Assembly (NCBI GenBank): GCA_024304885.1
Contig: JALJOM010000003.1
Coordinates: forward strand, 406,110-470,109
Origin: Beijerinckiaceae bacterium
GTDB taxonomy: Bacteria > Pseudomonadota > Alphaproteobacteria > Rhizobiales > Beijerinckiaceae
Direction of reading: 5' to 3'
DNA: 64,000 bases
The position numbers were made by a program, and so were the translations under genes. Positions 51,432 through 61,800 of the stretch are shown here, one piece after another (within the stretch, counting starts at the first letter, position 1; every line of letters begins with the position of its first letter). The notes below the pieces were generated by a model. That model was given only the letters and a program-made list of their open reading frames with translations, ran no database searches and was not told the DNA's origin.

Positions 51432-54053
51432 ATGATTCGACCAAACTCTTCCAATCGCATGCCGGTGCCGTCCTCCGATCGAATCCTGTGGGAGCGACGC
51501 CCGATCGACGAGCCGGTGCTCGATCTCGATGGATGGGCGATGACCGATCAACCCGGCTTTGCGACGATCGAAAGGACGGCCGAGGGCAACGGCTCGATTC
51601 TCGTCGTGGCCGTCGCGGCAGTCCTCGCGGCGCTGCTCGCGGCCTGGTCGCTCGTGCCGCCGGAAGCCGCAACGCATCTTTCGGCCGGCCTCGTCGGGCT
51701 TCTGGCCGTCGTCGGCGCCTTTGCCGTGCTCGCTGCCGCCGCCGGGATCCTGCAGGTCGCCGGAAAGGAAGCGAGACCCGGTGTCTCGAAGCAGATTTGC
51801 GACGAGACCCCGGATGGCATGATCGTGACCGACGTGGATGGTCGCATCCTCTACGTGAACGCTGCCTACCGACGGATGGCGAGCGCCCGGGATCCGTCGG
51901 AGCTGCGCACGGTCGACCGGCTTTTTCACGGCATTCCCGATGTGGCCGAACCGATCTATCGGCTCGCTCGAGCCGCGCGCGAAGGGAGAAGCCGAGCCGA
52001 GGAGCTGCGCCTCTGCCCTCCGCTCTCGGGCGAAGGCGCGGTGGGGTGGTACCGCATCAAGGTGAGACCTCTCGCCCGGACCGGCGCACGCGGCGCGAGC
52101 CTCTGGATCATCGCCGATGTCACCCGCGAGCGAGACCGGCAGGAGACCGCATTCCAGGAATTGCAGCATGCGATCGAGTTTCTCGATCACGCGCCTGCGG
52201 GATTCCTGGCGAGCGACCGCGACGGTGACGTCTCCTACATGAATGCGACGCTCGCCTCTTGGCTCGACCATGACCTCGTCGATGTCGGCGCCGGGAGCAC
52301 CAAGCTCGCCGATCTCGTGGCCGGCGGTGATGCTCTGCTGCTCGCGTCGATCACGGGGGCCCCGGGCGAGGTGCGCACGGAGCAGCTCGACATCGGCCTG
52401 AGACGTCGCGGCGGCCAGATCTTGCCGGTGCGGCTGCTCCATCGCGTGACCTTCGGCGCCGACAGCAGGCCCGCAACCTCTCGCACCCTCGTCCTCGACC
52501 GCACAGCGGGGGAGGAACCCGGCGAGGACCTCCGCGCGGCGCAGGTCCGTTTCGCGCGGGTCTTCAACGCCATGCCTGTCGCGATCGCGATGCTCGACAA
52601 GGATCTTCGCGTCACCCGATCCAATGGGGCGTTCGCGCGCCTGGCTCCCGAGGCACACCGCGGTGGCGGCGCCGGAGGCTCGATCGAGGCCGCGATCGTC
52701 GAGCGGGATCGACCGGCGCTGGCAACGGCGCTTGCCGCCGCGGTCGAAGGCCGGTCCGACATTCCTCCCGTCGAGGTCGGTCTCCTCGGCGAGGGGGAGC
52801 GCTCGGCTCTCCTCTTCGTCTCGGCCTCGGACGACGGCGAGAATTCCAAAGCCACGATCTATGCTCTCGATACCACGGAGCAGCGCGCGCTCCAGCGCAA
52901 TCTCGCCCAAGCCGCCAAGATGAACGCGATCGGCCAGCTCGCCGGCGGGGTCGCGCACGACTTCAACAACCTCCTGACGGTGATCATCGGCCATTCCGAC
53001 CTCTTGCTCGCGAACCACAGGGCGACCGACCCGTCCTTCCACGACATCATGCAGATCAAGCAGAACGCCAACCGCGCCGCCGGCCTCGTGCGGCAGCTCC
53101 TGGCTTTCTCGCGCCGCCAGACCTTGCGGCCCCAGGTGCTCCAGCTCGGCGACGTGCTCTCCGATCTGCAGATGCTGATGCGCCGGCTCGTCGGCGAGAC
53201 GATCGACCTCGACCTCCGGCACGGCCGCGATCTCTGGCGCGTCAAGGCCGACCTCAATCAGTTCGAGCAAGTGATGATCAATCTCATCGTCAATGCTCGC
53301 GATGCCATGCCGCAAGGCGGGAAGATTCTCGTCCGGACCCGCAACATCACCGCCGCGGAATGTGCCGGGCTCGGCGAGGCCACTCTCGTGCCGGCGGACT
53401 ATGTCGCGATCGAGGTCGATGATGCCGGGCACGGCATGGCGCCCGAGGTGAAGGAGAAGATCTTCGAGCCTTTCTTCACCACCAAGGCGGTCGGCGAAGG
53501 GACCGGCCTCGGCCTCGCCACCGTCTACGGCATCGTGAAGCAGACCGGTGGCTATGTCTTCTGCACGAGCTTGGTCGGCAGGGGAACGACGTTCACGATC
53601 CTCCTGCCGCGTCTTTCGGCGGAGGAGGCCGCGGCCCTCGTGCAAAGGGAAGCAGTGAAGGTGCAGCCGACCGACCTCACCGGCCACGGCACCATCCTCC
53701 TCGTCGAGGACGAGGAGGGGCTGCGCGCGCTCGGGGCCCGCGAGCTCGGCTCGCGCGGCTACACGGTCCTTCAGGCCTGCAGCGGCCAGGAGGCGCTCGA
53801 GATCGCCGATGCGCACCAAGGCGCGATCGATCTCGTCGTCTCCGATGTCGTCATGCCGGAGATGGACGGCCCGACCATGTTCGGCGAGCTTCGCAAGCGC
53901 GGCGTCAAGGCCAAGGTCATCTTCGTCTCCGGCTATGCCGAGGACGCCTTCGACAAGAATCTCCCGGAAGGCGAGGATTTCAGCTTCCTCGCCAAGCCGT
54001 TCTCGCTGAAGCAGCTCGTGGAGGCGGTGAAGGGTCGAACCACCACCGCCTGA
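51432..54053 (+). CDS. cckA: Hybrid histidine kinase CckA
   Basis: 873 residues from ATG 51432. Master kinase of the alphaproteobacterial cell cycle that phosphorylates ChpT and thereby controls CtrA. Two membrane helices (about 56-75 and 83-106) are followed by three PAS-like domains (about 125-235, 245-360, 370-480). The HisKA domain has [13 protein letters not shown] (H509), and the HATPase domain has [17 protein letters not shown] and [11 protein letters not shown]. The C-terminal receiver has [12 protein letters not shown] (D805), matching the CckA family. The start is uncertain: ATG 51459 and ATG 51540 are also in frame, and none has a clear Shine-Dalgarno. Confidence 0.92.
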   Translation: MIRPNSSNRMPVPSSDRILWERRPIDEPVLDLDGWAMTDQPGFATIERTAEGNGSILVVAVAAVLAALLAAWSLVPPEAATHLSAGLVGLLAVVGAFAVLAAAAGILQVAGKEARPGVSKQICDETPDGMIVTDVDGRILYVNAAYRRMASARDPSELRTVDRLFHGIPDVAEPIYRLARAAREGRSRAEELRLCPPLSGEGAVGWYRIKVRPLARTGARGASLWIIADVTRERDRQETAFQELQHAIEFLDHAPAGFLASDRDGDVSYMNATLASWLDHDLVDVGAGSTKLADLVAGGDALLLASITGAPGEVRTEQLDIGLRRRGGQILPVRLLHRVTFGADSRPATSRTLVLDRTAGEEPGEDLRAAQVRFARVFNAMPVAIAMLDKDLRVTRSNGAFARLAPEAHRGGGAGGSIEAAIVERDRPALATALAAAVEGRSDIPPVEVGLLGEGERSALLFVSASDDGENSKATIYALDTTEQRALQRNLAQAAKMNAIGQLAGGVAHDFNNLLTVIIGHSDLLLANHRATDPSFHDIMQIKQNANRAAGLVRQLLAFSRRQTLRPQVLQLGDVLSDLQMLMRRLVGETIDLDLRHGRDLWRVKADLNQFEQVMINLIVNARDAMPQGGKILVRTRNITAAECAGLGEATLVPADYVAIEVDDAGHGMAPEVKEKIFEPFFTTKAVGEGTGLGLATVYGIVKQTGGYVFCTSLVGRGTTFTILLPRLSAEEAAALVQREAVKVQPTDLTGHGTILLVEDEEGLRALGARELGSRGYTVLQACSGQEALEIADAHQGAIDLVVSDVVMPEMDGPTMFGELRKRGVKAKVIFVSGYAEDAFDKNLPEGEDFSFLAKPFSLKQLVEAVKGRTTTA

Positions 54054-54058
54054 GGGCG

Positions 54059-54373
54059 CTACTCGATCCCCGCCTCGTGGTTGCGGATGTTCCAGGCCTT
54101 GCGGAAGCGCTCGGTGATCTCGATCCGGTCGGTCATCGCCGGCTTGGCGGCGTTGAGCGCGCCGCGGACGACGGAGGCTTCCTCGGCGGTCAGCGCGACC
54201 GGCCCGGCCATGTAGGCCGCATTGGGCAGCACGAAGAGGATCGCCTCCTTGTTGGGATGAGTTTTCACGTCGACGAGCGAATCGGCGACCGGCTTGCCGT
54301 CGACACAGACATTAGGGCCGATGACCTCGATCTTGCGCCCGTCATTGGTCATCCTAACGAATGTGGTCGTCAT
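54059..54373 (-). CDS. Small hypothetical protein
   Basis: 104 residues, soluble, starting MTTTFVRMTNDGRKIEVIGP. A mixed alpha/beta composition with no motif I recognise; VSLVD-like strands then a helical end (RIEITERFRKAWNIRNHEAG). Convergent with cckA, five bases apart. It shares the strand with the TPR-like gene upstream but 77 nt separate them. Confidence 0.7.
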   Translation of the reverse strand: MTTTFVRMTNDGRKIEVIGPNVCVDGKPVADSLVDVKTHPNKEAILFVLPNAAYMAGPVALTAEEASVVRGALNAAKPAMTDRIEITERFRKAWNIRNHEAGIE

Positions 54374-54450
54374 TCTTGCACCTCACTCCTGGGTCACCAC
54401 GAAACGAAAGGCAGCTCCTCCCTCGTGCGAGGGAGGGATCGGGGTCGGAC

Positions 54451-54948
54451 CTATCCGACCCCTGCCGCCAGGGCGGCGATCACCGTGCCGCCGACGGTCT
54501 CCATCGCACCGAGCTCGGCGAGTTTGTCGAGGCAGTGTCGCGCGGCCGCGTTCTCGTCCCGGCGCAGATGGATGAAGGCCATGGCCTTCAAGGTATAGAG
54601 CGCGAAATGATGCGGGCTGTCGACGTCGTCGGAAATGTCGCCCGGCTTCCATCTCGTCCAATCCGGGTCGATACCGGCCTGGCGGCAGGCCTCGGCGAGG
54701 CCGGCACGCGCAATCGCGATCGCCTCGTCGAGATTACCCTGATAGGTGTGAATCTTGTAGAGGCAGAGATAGGTCGGCAGTGCCTCCGGGCGCAGCGCGA
54801 GCGCCTCGCGGAAGGCGAGATCGGCGTTCTGCCGGTCGTGCCGATAGAGCGCGACGCCGCGCTGGAGAATCTCGTTCACCTCGGGGGGGACCTCGCCGAA
54901 ATCGACGAGGTTTTCGTCGAGCGTGCGAATCTTGAACGGCTCGGACAT
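54451..54948 (-). CDS. TPR-like small protein
   Basis: 165 residues, soluble. Helical-repeat character: ILQRGVALYRHDRQNADLAF-REALALRPEALPTYLCLYKI and NLDEAIAIARAGLAEACRQA follow TPR spacing (W/L-G/A-Y-A-P positions), and a third helical pair lies near the end (MAFIHLRRDENAAARHCLDKL). Probably a scaffold or adaptor. Partner unknown. Confidence 0.75.
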   Translation of the reverse strand: MSEPFKIRTLDENLVDFGEVPPEVNEILQRGVALYRHDRQNADLAFREALALRPEALPTYLCLYKIHTYQGNLDEAIAIARAGLAEACRQAGIDPDWTRWKPGDISDDVDSPHHFALYTLKAMAFIHLRRDENAAARHCLDKLAELGAMETVGGTVIAALAAGVG

Positions 54949-55078
54949 ATCGATCGACTCGCATTCTCACCGGGGACGCCCCATCCCCGAGCGGGGTCGC
55001 GGAATCGCAAGCAAGTCTTGCGCCAAGGTGCTCGCGCTCCGTCAGAGGGAAATCGCCCCTCGTCCCGGGCGCGAGGGC

Positions 55079-55372
55079 TCACGGCTTCCACGACAGACGC
55101 TTCGAGTTCGCCGCGACATGCTTGCGGTAGAGGGCGAGCACGCGCTCCGGCGCGCGATGAGCCTCGCCCGAGACGATGCTCCGCGACGCGATCGCGCTCG
55201 CGTCGAACGCGGCCTTCAGCTTCTCCTCGACCATTCGCACGCTCTCGCGCCGGGCCGCGGCTCCGCCTCTTCCGAGCTTCGCGAGTCGCAGTCCCACGAC
55301 GGTGCCGGCGTCGAGGCCGAGCGCGAAAGCTCCGCCCATCAGTTTCGCCCAACCGATCCTTCGCGTCCTCAT
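55079..55372 (-). CDS. Small hypothetical protein of alphaproteobacterial type
   Basis: 97 residues, starting MRTRRIGWAKLMGGAFALGL. A Gly/Ala-rich amphipathic start is followed by a helix (LGRGGAAARRESVRMVEEKLKAAFDA) and a basic C-terminus (LALYRKHVAANSKRLSWKP). The pattern, a helix with RMVxEK and a tail YRKxVxANxRRL, recurs in short alphaproteobacterial proteins of unknown role. I start at ATG 55372; the longer frame is unsupported. Confidence 0.65.
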   Translation of the reverse strand: MRTRRIGWAKLMGGAFALGLDAGTVVGLRLAKLGRGGAAARRESVRMVEEKLKAAFDASAIASRSIVSGEAHRAPERVLALYRKHVAANSKRLSWKP

Positions 55373-55722
55373 CGCCTCGACCCTCGGCAGTGAAACCGTC
55401 GGCACGCAATGTCGGGCGGCCAAAAGCACGCCGTCCCTCGCCCCGATATCGTTGCGTCATTCGATCGTGGGCGCAGCCGCGTGCTGAACTCACATGCGAA
55501 TTGTGCGTCGGTGATATGACACAATGTGTTGTTGTAGCGCTAGATCATTTAAAATTGATCTGTTCCTCGTGGCGGCTGGCGGCAACCAGCCGGTTTCTGT
55601 GCGAATTCGCACAGCCCGAGCCTGCATCGTTGTTGGATATCGAGCCCGTGCCACAGGGCACGCCCCACGGCCGATTTTTCGACTAATGGCCTTCTGTCGA
55701 TCCAGACCAACGAGGTATGCTC
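55373..55722. other. Divergent region upstream of the first RTX gene
   Basis: 350 nt. The middle is much more AT-rich than the genome and holds the palindrome at 55542-55561, with a second AT-rich dyad-like stretch ACACAATGTGT at about 55520-55530. Likely promoter region for the RTX gene. The rest shows nothing recognisable. Confidence 0.5.
55542..55561. promoter_or_regulatory. AT-rich palindrome upstream of RTX gene 1
   Basis: AGATCA-TTTAAAAT-TGATCT, a near-complete 20-bp dyad about 160 bp before the RTX start. A related sequence (ATGATCATTAAAATTTGAGC, from 58624) precedes the second RTX gene at a similar distance. Confidence 0.5.
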
Positions 55723-58437
55723 ATGGCTATTACCGCCTTTTTTTCTCCCGCAGCGGGTGTCTTGTCGGTTTTCGACGACGCCAACAGCAACACGGTCACC
55801 CTCAGCCGCAATGCCGCAGGTAACATCCTCGTCAACGGCGGCGCCGTGACGATTCGCGGCGGGACGGCGACTGTCGCAAATACATCGTTGATCCAGATTT
55901 TCGGCCAGGCGGGTAACGATACGCTCGTTCTCGACGAGTCGAACGGCGCCTTGCCGAAGGTCAACATGTTCGGCGGCATCGGCAACGACACCCTGAGCAG
56001 CGGCTCGGGCAACGACCTGCTGTTCGGCCAAACCGGCAACGACACCCTGATCGGCAAGGGCGGCTCCGACTTCCTCTTCGGCGGCGTCGGCAACGATGTG
56101 CTGATCGGCGGTGACGGAAACGACCAGATGTTCGGCGAGGCCGGTGACGATCGCATGATCTGGAACCCCGGCGACGACAGCGACCTGATGGAAGGTGGTG
56201 CCGGCATCGACACCGCCGAGGTCAACGGCGGTGGCGGGGCCGAGGTCTTCACGATCACGGCGAACGGCGCTCGGGTGCGCTTCGATCGTCTCGATCCGGC
56301 TCCGTTCAGCATCGACATCGGCACGACGGAGAACCTCGTGCTCAATGCCGGTGGCGGCAACGACACCATTTCCGCCACGGGCAATCTCGCGGAATTGATC
56401 AAGATCACGGTCGATGGCGGTGCCGGCGACGACACGATTCTCGGCAGCAACGGCAACGACCTTCTCATCGGCGGCGACGGCAACGACTTCATCGACGGCC
56501 AGCAAGGCGCCGACACGGCCTTCCTCGGCGCGGGCGACGACACCTTCCAATGGGATCCGGGCGACGGTAGCGACGTGGTCGAGGGCCAGGACGGCACCGA
56601 CACACTGCTCTTCAACGGCAGCGCCGGCGCCGAGCTCTTCACCGTGTCCGCGAACGGAAACCGCGCGCTGTTCACCCGAAACCTCGGCAACATCGTGATG
56701 GATCTGAACGACGTCGAGACGATCCGGCTGAACGCCCTCGGCAATACCGATAACGTGGTCGTGAACGATCTCTCCGGGACCGACGTCACCAAGGTCGACA
56801 TCGATCTCGCCGGAACGATCGGCGGCACGACCGGCGACGCGGCGATCGACAATGTGGCCGTCAACGGCACGAACGGCAAGGATATCATCGATATCGTCGG
56901 CGCGGGGACGAGCCTTTCCGTGCTCGGGTTGGCTGCCCGCGTCGATGTCAGAAACTCGGAAGCGCAGGATCGATTGGTCGTCAACGGCGGCGCCGGCGAT
57001 GACGGGATCACGGCCACGACCCTCCCTGCCGGAGTCATGGCGCTCACGCTCGACGGCGGCGCCGGTGACGATACGATCCTCGGCAGCCAGGGAGCGGACA
57101 TTCTCATCGGCGGGGACGGCAATGATTTCGTCTTCGGCGACAACGGCAACGACACGGCCTTCCTCGGTGCCGGCGACGATGTGTTCCAATGGGATCCGGG
57201 CGACGGCAACGACACGATCGAGGGCGGTGACGGCACCGACACCATGCTCTTCAACGGCGCGAACATCGCCGAGAACATCGATATCTTGGCGAACGGTGGT
57301 CGTGCATTGTTCGTTCGCAACATCGCCAACATCACGATGGATCTGAACGACGTCGAGAGGATCGACTTCAACGCTCTCGGCGGTGCCGACAACATCGTCG
57401 TCGGCGACCTGTCGGGAACCGACGTGACCAATGTCGAGATCGATCTGACCGGACCGAACGGCGGCGGTGATGGAGCAGCCGATACGATCACCGTCAACGC
57501 GACCAACGGCGCCGATGTTTTCGGCGCCGTCCAGGACGGCACCGGCGTCCGAGTGTTCGGCCTCCAGGCGACGGTCGATATCTTTCAGTTCGAGCAGGCC
57601 AACGACAGGCTCGTCTTGAACGGGCTGGGCGGCGCCGACTTGATCGACGCGTCGGGTCTCGACACCATCGGAGCCACGATGAACGGCGGCCTCGGCGCCG
57701 ACGTCTTCCTCGGCGGCGACGGGGACGACTTCATCAACGGTGGCGACGGCAACGATGTCGCCTTCATGGGCGGCGGTGACGATACATTCGTGTGGAACCC
57801 GGGCGACGACAACGACACGCTCGAGGGTCAAGACGGCTTCGACACGATGCTGTTCAACGGCGCCAACGTCGCCGAAAGCATCACAATCTCGGCCAACGGC
57901 GGGCGGGCGACCTTCTTCCGCGATGTCGCCAGCGTCACGATGGATCTGAACGACGTCGAGAAGATCGACTTTCGTGCACTCGGCGGCGCCGATACGATCG
58001 TCGTGAACGACCTCTCCGGAACGGACGTGTCGGAGATCGCGATCGACTTGGCCGGCACGCTCGGCGGGACGACGGGCGACAACGCTGCCGATACGATCGT
58101 CATCAACGCGACCGAAGGCGACGATGTGATCCAGATCATCGGCGATGCGAACGGCATCTCGATCCTGGGTCTCGGGGAACAGATCAATATTTCGAATTTC
58201 GATGCGCTCGATCGCCTGGTCATCAACGGCCTCGGCGGCGACGATGTCATCGAGGCGAGCGGGCTCCTCGCCTCGGGGATCTTGCTCACCGCTGACGGCG
58301 GCGCCGGCAACGACGTGCTGATCGGCGGCGAAGGCAACGACACCCTGCTCGGTGGTGACGGCGACGACGTCCTCATCGGCGGCCTCGGCATCGATATCCT
58401 CGACGGCGGCCTCGGCGACAACGTTCTCATCGTCTGA
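55723..58437 (+). CDS. RTX-type calcium-binding repeat protein 1
   Basis: 904 residues, very Gly/Asp/Asn-rich. The N-terminal block (about 1-100) is shared with the next gene and ends with LDESNGALPKVNMFGG. RTX nonapeptides (GGxGxDxLx; for example GGDGNDQMFGEAGDD) follow, alternating with a ~120-residue beta-rich segment whose marks are FQWDPGDGSD, DTLLFNGxx, VMDLNDVE, and VVNDLSGTDVT. One RTX patch plus one such segment makes a ~205-213-residue module, present about three times. The C-terminus (LGDNVLIV) fits a type I secretion end. No N-terminal signal peptide. GAGGT precedes ATG 55723. Probably a secreted surface or matrix protein folding in Ca2+. Confidence 0.88.
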   Translation: MAITAFFSPAAGVLSVFDDANSNTVTLSRNAAGNILVNGGAVTIRGGTATVANTSLIQIFGQAGNDTLVLDESNGALPKVNMFGGIGNDTLSSGSGNDLLFGQTGNDTLIGKGGSDFLFGGVGNDVLIGGDGNDQMFGEAGDDRMIWNPGDDSDLMEGGAGIDTAEVNGGGGAEVFTITANGARVRFDRLDPAPFSIDIGTTENLVLNAGGGNDTISATGNLAELIKITVDGGAGDDTILGSNGNDLLIGGDGNDFIDGQQGADTAFLGAGDDTFQWDPGDGSDVVEGQDGTDTLLFNGSAGAELFTVSANGNRALFTRNLGNIVMDLNDVETIRLNALGNTDNVVVNDLSGTDVTKVDIDLAGTIGGTTGDAAIDNVAVNGTNGKDIIDIVGAGTSLSVLGLAARVDVRNSEAQDRLVVNGGAGDDGITATTLPAGVMALTLDGGAGDDTILGSQGADILIGGDGNDFVFGDNGNDTAFLGAGDDVFQWDPGDGNDTIEGGDGTDTMLFNGANIAENIDILANGGRALFVRNIANITMDLNDVERIDFNALGGADNIVVGDLSGTDVTNVEIDLTGPNGGGDGAADTITVNATNGADVFGAVQDGTGVRVFGLQATVDIFQFEQANDRLVLNGLGGADLIDASGLDTIGATMNGGLGADVFLGGDGDDFINGGDGNDVAFMGGGDDTFVWNPGDDNDTLEGQDGFDTMLFNGANVAESITISANGGRATFFRDVASVTMDLNDVEKIDFRALGGADTIVVNDLSGTDVSEIAIDLAGTLGGTTGDNAADTIVINATEGDDVIQIIGDANGISILGLGEQINISNFDALDRLVINGLGGDDVIEASGLLASGILLTADGGAGNDVLIGGEGNDTLLGGDGDDVLIGGLGIDILDGGLGDNVLIV

Positions 58438-58474
58438 CATCTGCGGCCCGGGCCAGCGCAGGCCCGAGCAGCCT

Positions 58475-58556
58475 CGCGCAACATGTGGCCACCGCATGTT
58501 GCGCGGATACAGAGCTTTCGTCTCGTCACGGTGCCGGCTTCGGCCGTCACCGTGAC
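58475..58556 (+). terminator. Tandem hairpins after RTX gene 1
   Basis: First hairpin: CGCGCAACATG (58475-58485) / CATGTTGCGCG (58495-58505), 11-bp perfect. Second hairpin: GTCACGGTG (58525-58533) / CACCGTGAC (58548-58556), 9-bp perfect with further pairing inside. Neither is followed by a T-run, so termination is likely but not certain. Confidence 0.6.
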
Positions 58557-58622
58557 GCTGGCCGCATTGGTCGCGGCCGGTTGCTCGCGGTGCGTGCAGG
58601 AGCGTGACTTATTGTCGTTATA

Positions 58623-58643
58623 TATGATCATTAAAATTTGAGC
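58623..58643. promoter_or_regulatory. AT-rich element upstream of RTX gene 2
   Basis: ATGATCATTAAAATTTGAGC resembles the palindrome at 55542-55561 (shared GATCAT-TAAAAT). It lies inside a rare AT-rich patch, 165-185 bp before the start of the second RTX gene. Confidence 0.45.
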
Positions 58644-58807
58644 TGTCGATCGGATCGGGCAATGGTATCTGGTGCTTGGCCGTGCGGAAGAGCGCGGGGG
58701 GAGCCTGGATCCACTGGCGTGCCCCACAGTGCGACCGAGCAGGGCTTCGTGGCCGAGGCCGCGGCTCACGGCCCCTCGCTGGATCCTGAACCGATGAGGA
58801 CGAGCTC

Positions 58808-61800
58808 ATGGTGTCCGCCATTTTTTTCCCAGGACCGGGTGTCCTGTCGATTTTCGACGATGCCGACGACGATATTATCACGCTCGGCCGCAACGCCGCG
58901 GGAAGCATCCTCGTCAACGCCGGCGCCGTGGCGATTTCCGGCGGCACGCCGACCGTCGCAAATACGTCGCAGATCCAGGTGTTCGGTTCGGGGGGCAACG
59001 ACACGATCGTTCTCGACGAATCGAACGGCGCTTTGCCGAAGGTCAACCTGTTCGGCGGCGCCGGTAACGACTCCCTCGCAGGCGGCGCGGGGGCCGACTT
59101 CTTGTTCGGGCAGGGGGGCGACGACACCCTAGACGGCAGGGGCGGCGACGACTTCCTCTTCGGCGGTGCCGGCGACGACCGGATGATCTGGAACCCGGGC
59201 GGCGGCAGCGACCTCGTGGAGGGAGGCGCCGGCAACGACACGGCCGAGGTCGACGGCGGCAACGGCAGCGAGGTTTTCACAATCGCCGCGAACGGCGCGC
59301 GCGTGCGCTTCGATCGCGTGAGCCCGGCGCCTTTCAGCCTCGATATCGGCACGACCGAGAACCTAGTGCTCGATGCCGGTGGGGGCGATGACACGATCTC
59401 GGCCACCGGCAATCTCGCGGCCCTGATCGAGCTCACGCTCGACGGTGGCGCCGGCAACGACACGATCAATGGCAGCAATGGTGACGACGTGCTCATCGGT
59501 GGCGACGGCGACGATTTCATCGACGGCAACCAAGGTGCCGATGTGGCTTTCCTCGGCGCGGGCGACGACGTGTTCCAGTGGGATCCGGGCGACGGCAGCG
59601 ACATCGTCGAGGGCGGCGACGGCACCGACACATTGCTCTTCAACGGCAGCGCCGGCGCCGAGATCTTCGCGGCCTCGCCCGACGGCGGGCGCGTGAGGTT
59701 TACTCGCGACCTCGGCGCCATCGTGATGGATCTGGACGGTGTCGAGACGATCGAGCTGAACGCGCTCGGCGGCGCTGATCGCGTGACCGTGAACGACCTC
59801 GTCGGCACGGACGTGACCGAGGTGGCCATCGATCTCGCCGGAACTCTCGGTGGAACGACGGGTGATGGTGACGCCGACGAAGTGATCGTCAATGGCACGA
59901 ACGGTAGCCACACGATCAAGATCCAAGGCTCCGGAACCACTGCTTTCGTGACCGGTCTCGTGGCCGCGGTCACCATCGAGAACCTGGAGACCCACGATCG
60001 GCTGAGGGTCAATGCCCTCGCCAGCAATGACTTCATCGATGCGGCGGCCCTGGATGCCGGTGTCGTGACCGTCGAGCTCGACGGCGGCGACGGGGACGAT
60101 CTGATCCTCGGCAGCAAGGGCGCCGACCTGCTGCTCGGCGGGCACGGAAACGATATCGTCTTCGGCAACCAGGGCGCCGATAACGCCTTCCTCGGCGCCG
60201 GCGCCGACATGTTCATCTGGAATCCGGGTGACGGCAGCGACGTCGTGGACGGCGGCGGCGATACCGACACGCTCTTCTTCCACGGCGCGAGCATCGGCGA
60301 GAACTTCGAGATCGTGGCCGATCTCGGCCACGCGCTCTTGCTTCGAGATGTCGGCACCATCACGATGGACCTCGACTCCATCGAGACGGTTCACATCGAT
60401 GCGCTCGGCGGCGCCGACAGCATCGTGGTGGGTGACCTCGGCGACACCGATGTCTCGTTGGTGGAGATCTTCCTCAACGGCACGTTTCGCGGGCCGACCG
60501 CGGACGGTGCGATCGACAATGTCACGGTCACTGGAACGGACGGCGACGACGATATCGTGGCCTTCGGCGACGCCGACGGCATCGTCGTCACCGGGCTTTC
60601 GGCCGATGTCGAGATCGCCAAGGCCGGCCCGAACGACCGCCTCGTCATCAACGCGGGCGCCGGGGACGACCTCATCGATGCCGAATGGCTCGAAGGCATC
60701 GCGCTCACGGTCGATGCCGGGCAGGGCGACGACCTGATCCTCGGCAGCAGCGGCGATGATCTCGTCCTCGGCGGCCGGGGAGACGACGTCGCCTTGCTCA
60801 GCCACGGCGACGACACCTTCGTGTGGAATCCGGGCGACGGCAGCGACGTGGTCGAGGGCGAGGCCGGCTTCGACACGTTGGTCTTCAACGGTGCCGGCGT
60901 CGGCGAGACGATCGCGATCGCGGCCAACGGCGAGCGCATCGATCTCAACCGCGACGTGGGCAATATCGCGATGGATCTCGCCGGCATCGAGGCGATCGAG
61001 CTCGCCGCGCTCGGCGGAGAGGACACGATCACGATCGGTGACCTGACCGGCACCGATGTCGTCGTGGTCGATATCGATCTTTCAGGAACGCCCGGCGCCG
61101 GTACCGGCGATGGAGCGTCCGACGGCGTGGTGGTCCACGGCACGGATTCGGACGATACGATCGACATCCAGGGCGACGGGACGAGCGTCGCGGTCCTCGG
61201 GCTCCATGCCGCGGTGAGCATCACGAGCTCGGAAGGTGCCGAGGATCGGCTCGAGGTCTTCGGCTTCGACGGCGGCGACAGGATCAGCGCCGCGACGCTC
61301 GCCGCCGGCATTACGGCGCTCACGATCGACGGCGGGGCGGGTGCCGACGAGATATTCGGCAGCAGGGGTGCGGATTTCCTCCTCGGCGGCGACGGCGATG
61401 ATTTTATTGACGGCAATCAGGGCGCCGATAACGCCTTCCTCGGTGCCGGCGACGACGTGTTCCAATGGGATCCGGGCGACGGAAGCGATACAGTCGACGG
61501 CGAGGAAGGATACGACACGCTCGACTTCAACGGCGCCAACATCGCAGAGACGATCACGGTTTCCGCGAACAATGATCACGCGACGTTGTTCCGCGATGTG
61601 GGCAACATCACGATCGATCTCGATAACGTCGAAGCGATTCGCTTCAATGCCCTCCGCGGAGCCGACGCCATCGTCTTGGGCGACCTCGAGGGCACCGACG
61701 TCACTGTGGTCCAGATCGACCTCGCCGATACGCTCGGCGGTGCTGTACCCGACGCGGACGTAGATGTGGTCACGGTCACCGGAACGGACGGCGACGACGA

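Larger units (their letters stand above)
58438..58807. other. Gap between the two RTX genes
   Basis: 370 nt. Two perfect hairpins (58475-58505 and 58525-58556) end the first transcript. An AT-rich element (58611-58645) starts the second promoter region. From 58650 to 58800 I see nothing recognisable. The bases after each RTX stop (GCGGCCCGGGC) are shared by both genes, so the duplication included flanking sequence. Confidence 0.55.

Noticed and set aside
51418-51436. TTGACA and TATGAT near the start of cckA as a promoter.
   Set aside because: The two boxes are only seven bases apart, and neither has a good partner at 16-18 bp.
51408-53819. An 803-residue minus-strand frame opposite cckA.
   Set aside because: cckA on the other strand has all kinase and receiver motifs; the antisense frame has none.
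55549-58497. A 982-residue open frame on the minus strand opposite RTX gene 1 (and similar long ones opposite RTX gene 2).
   Set aside because: Its composition (Val/Ala/Asp/Ile repeats) is the mirror of GC-rich RTX repeats on the other strand. The plus strand has matching RTX motifs, a ribosome-binding site and a homologue; the minus frame has none.
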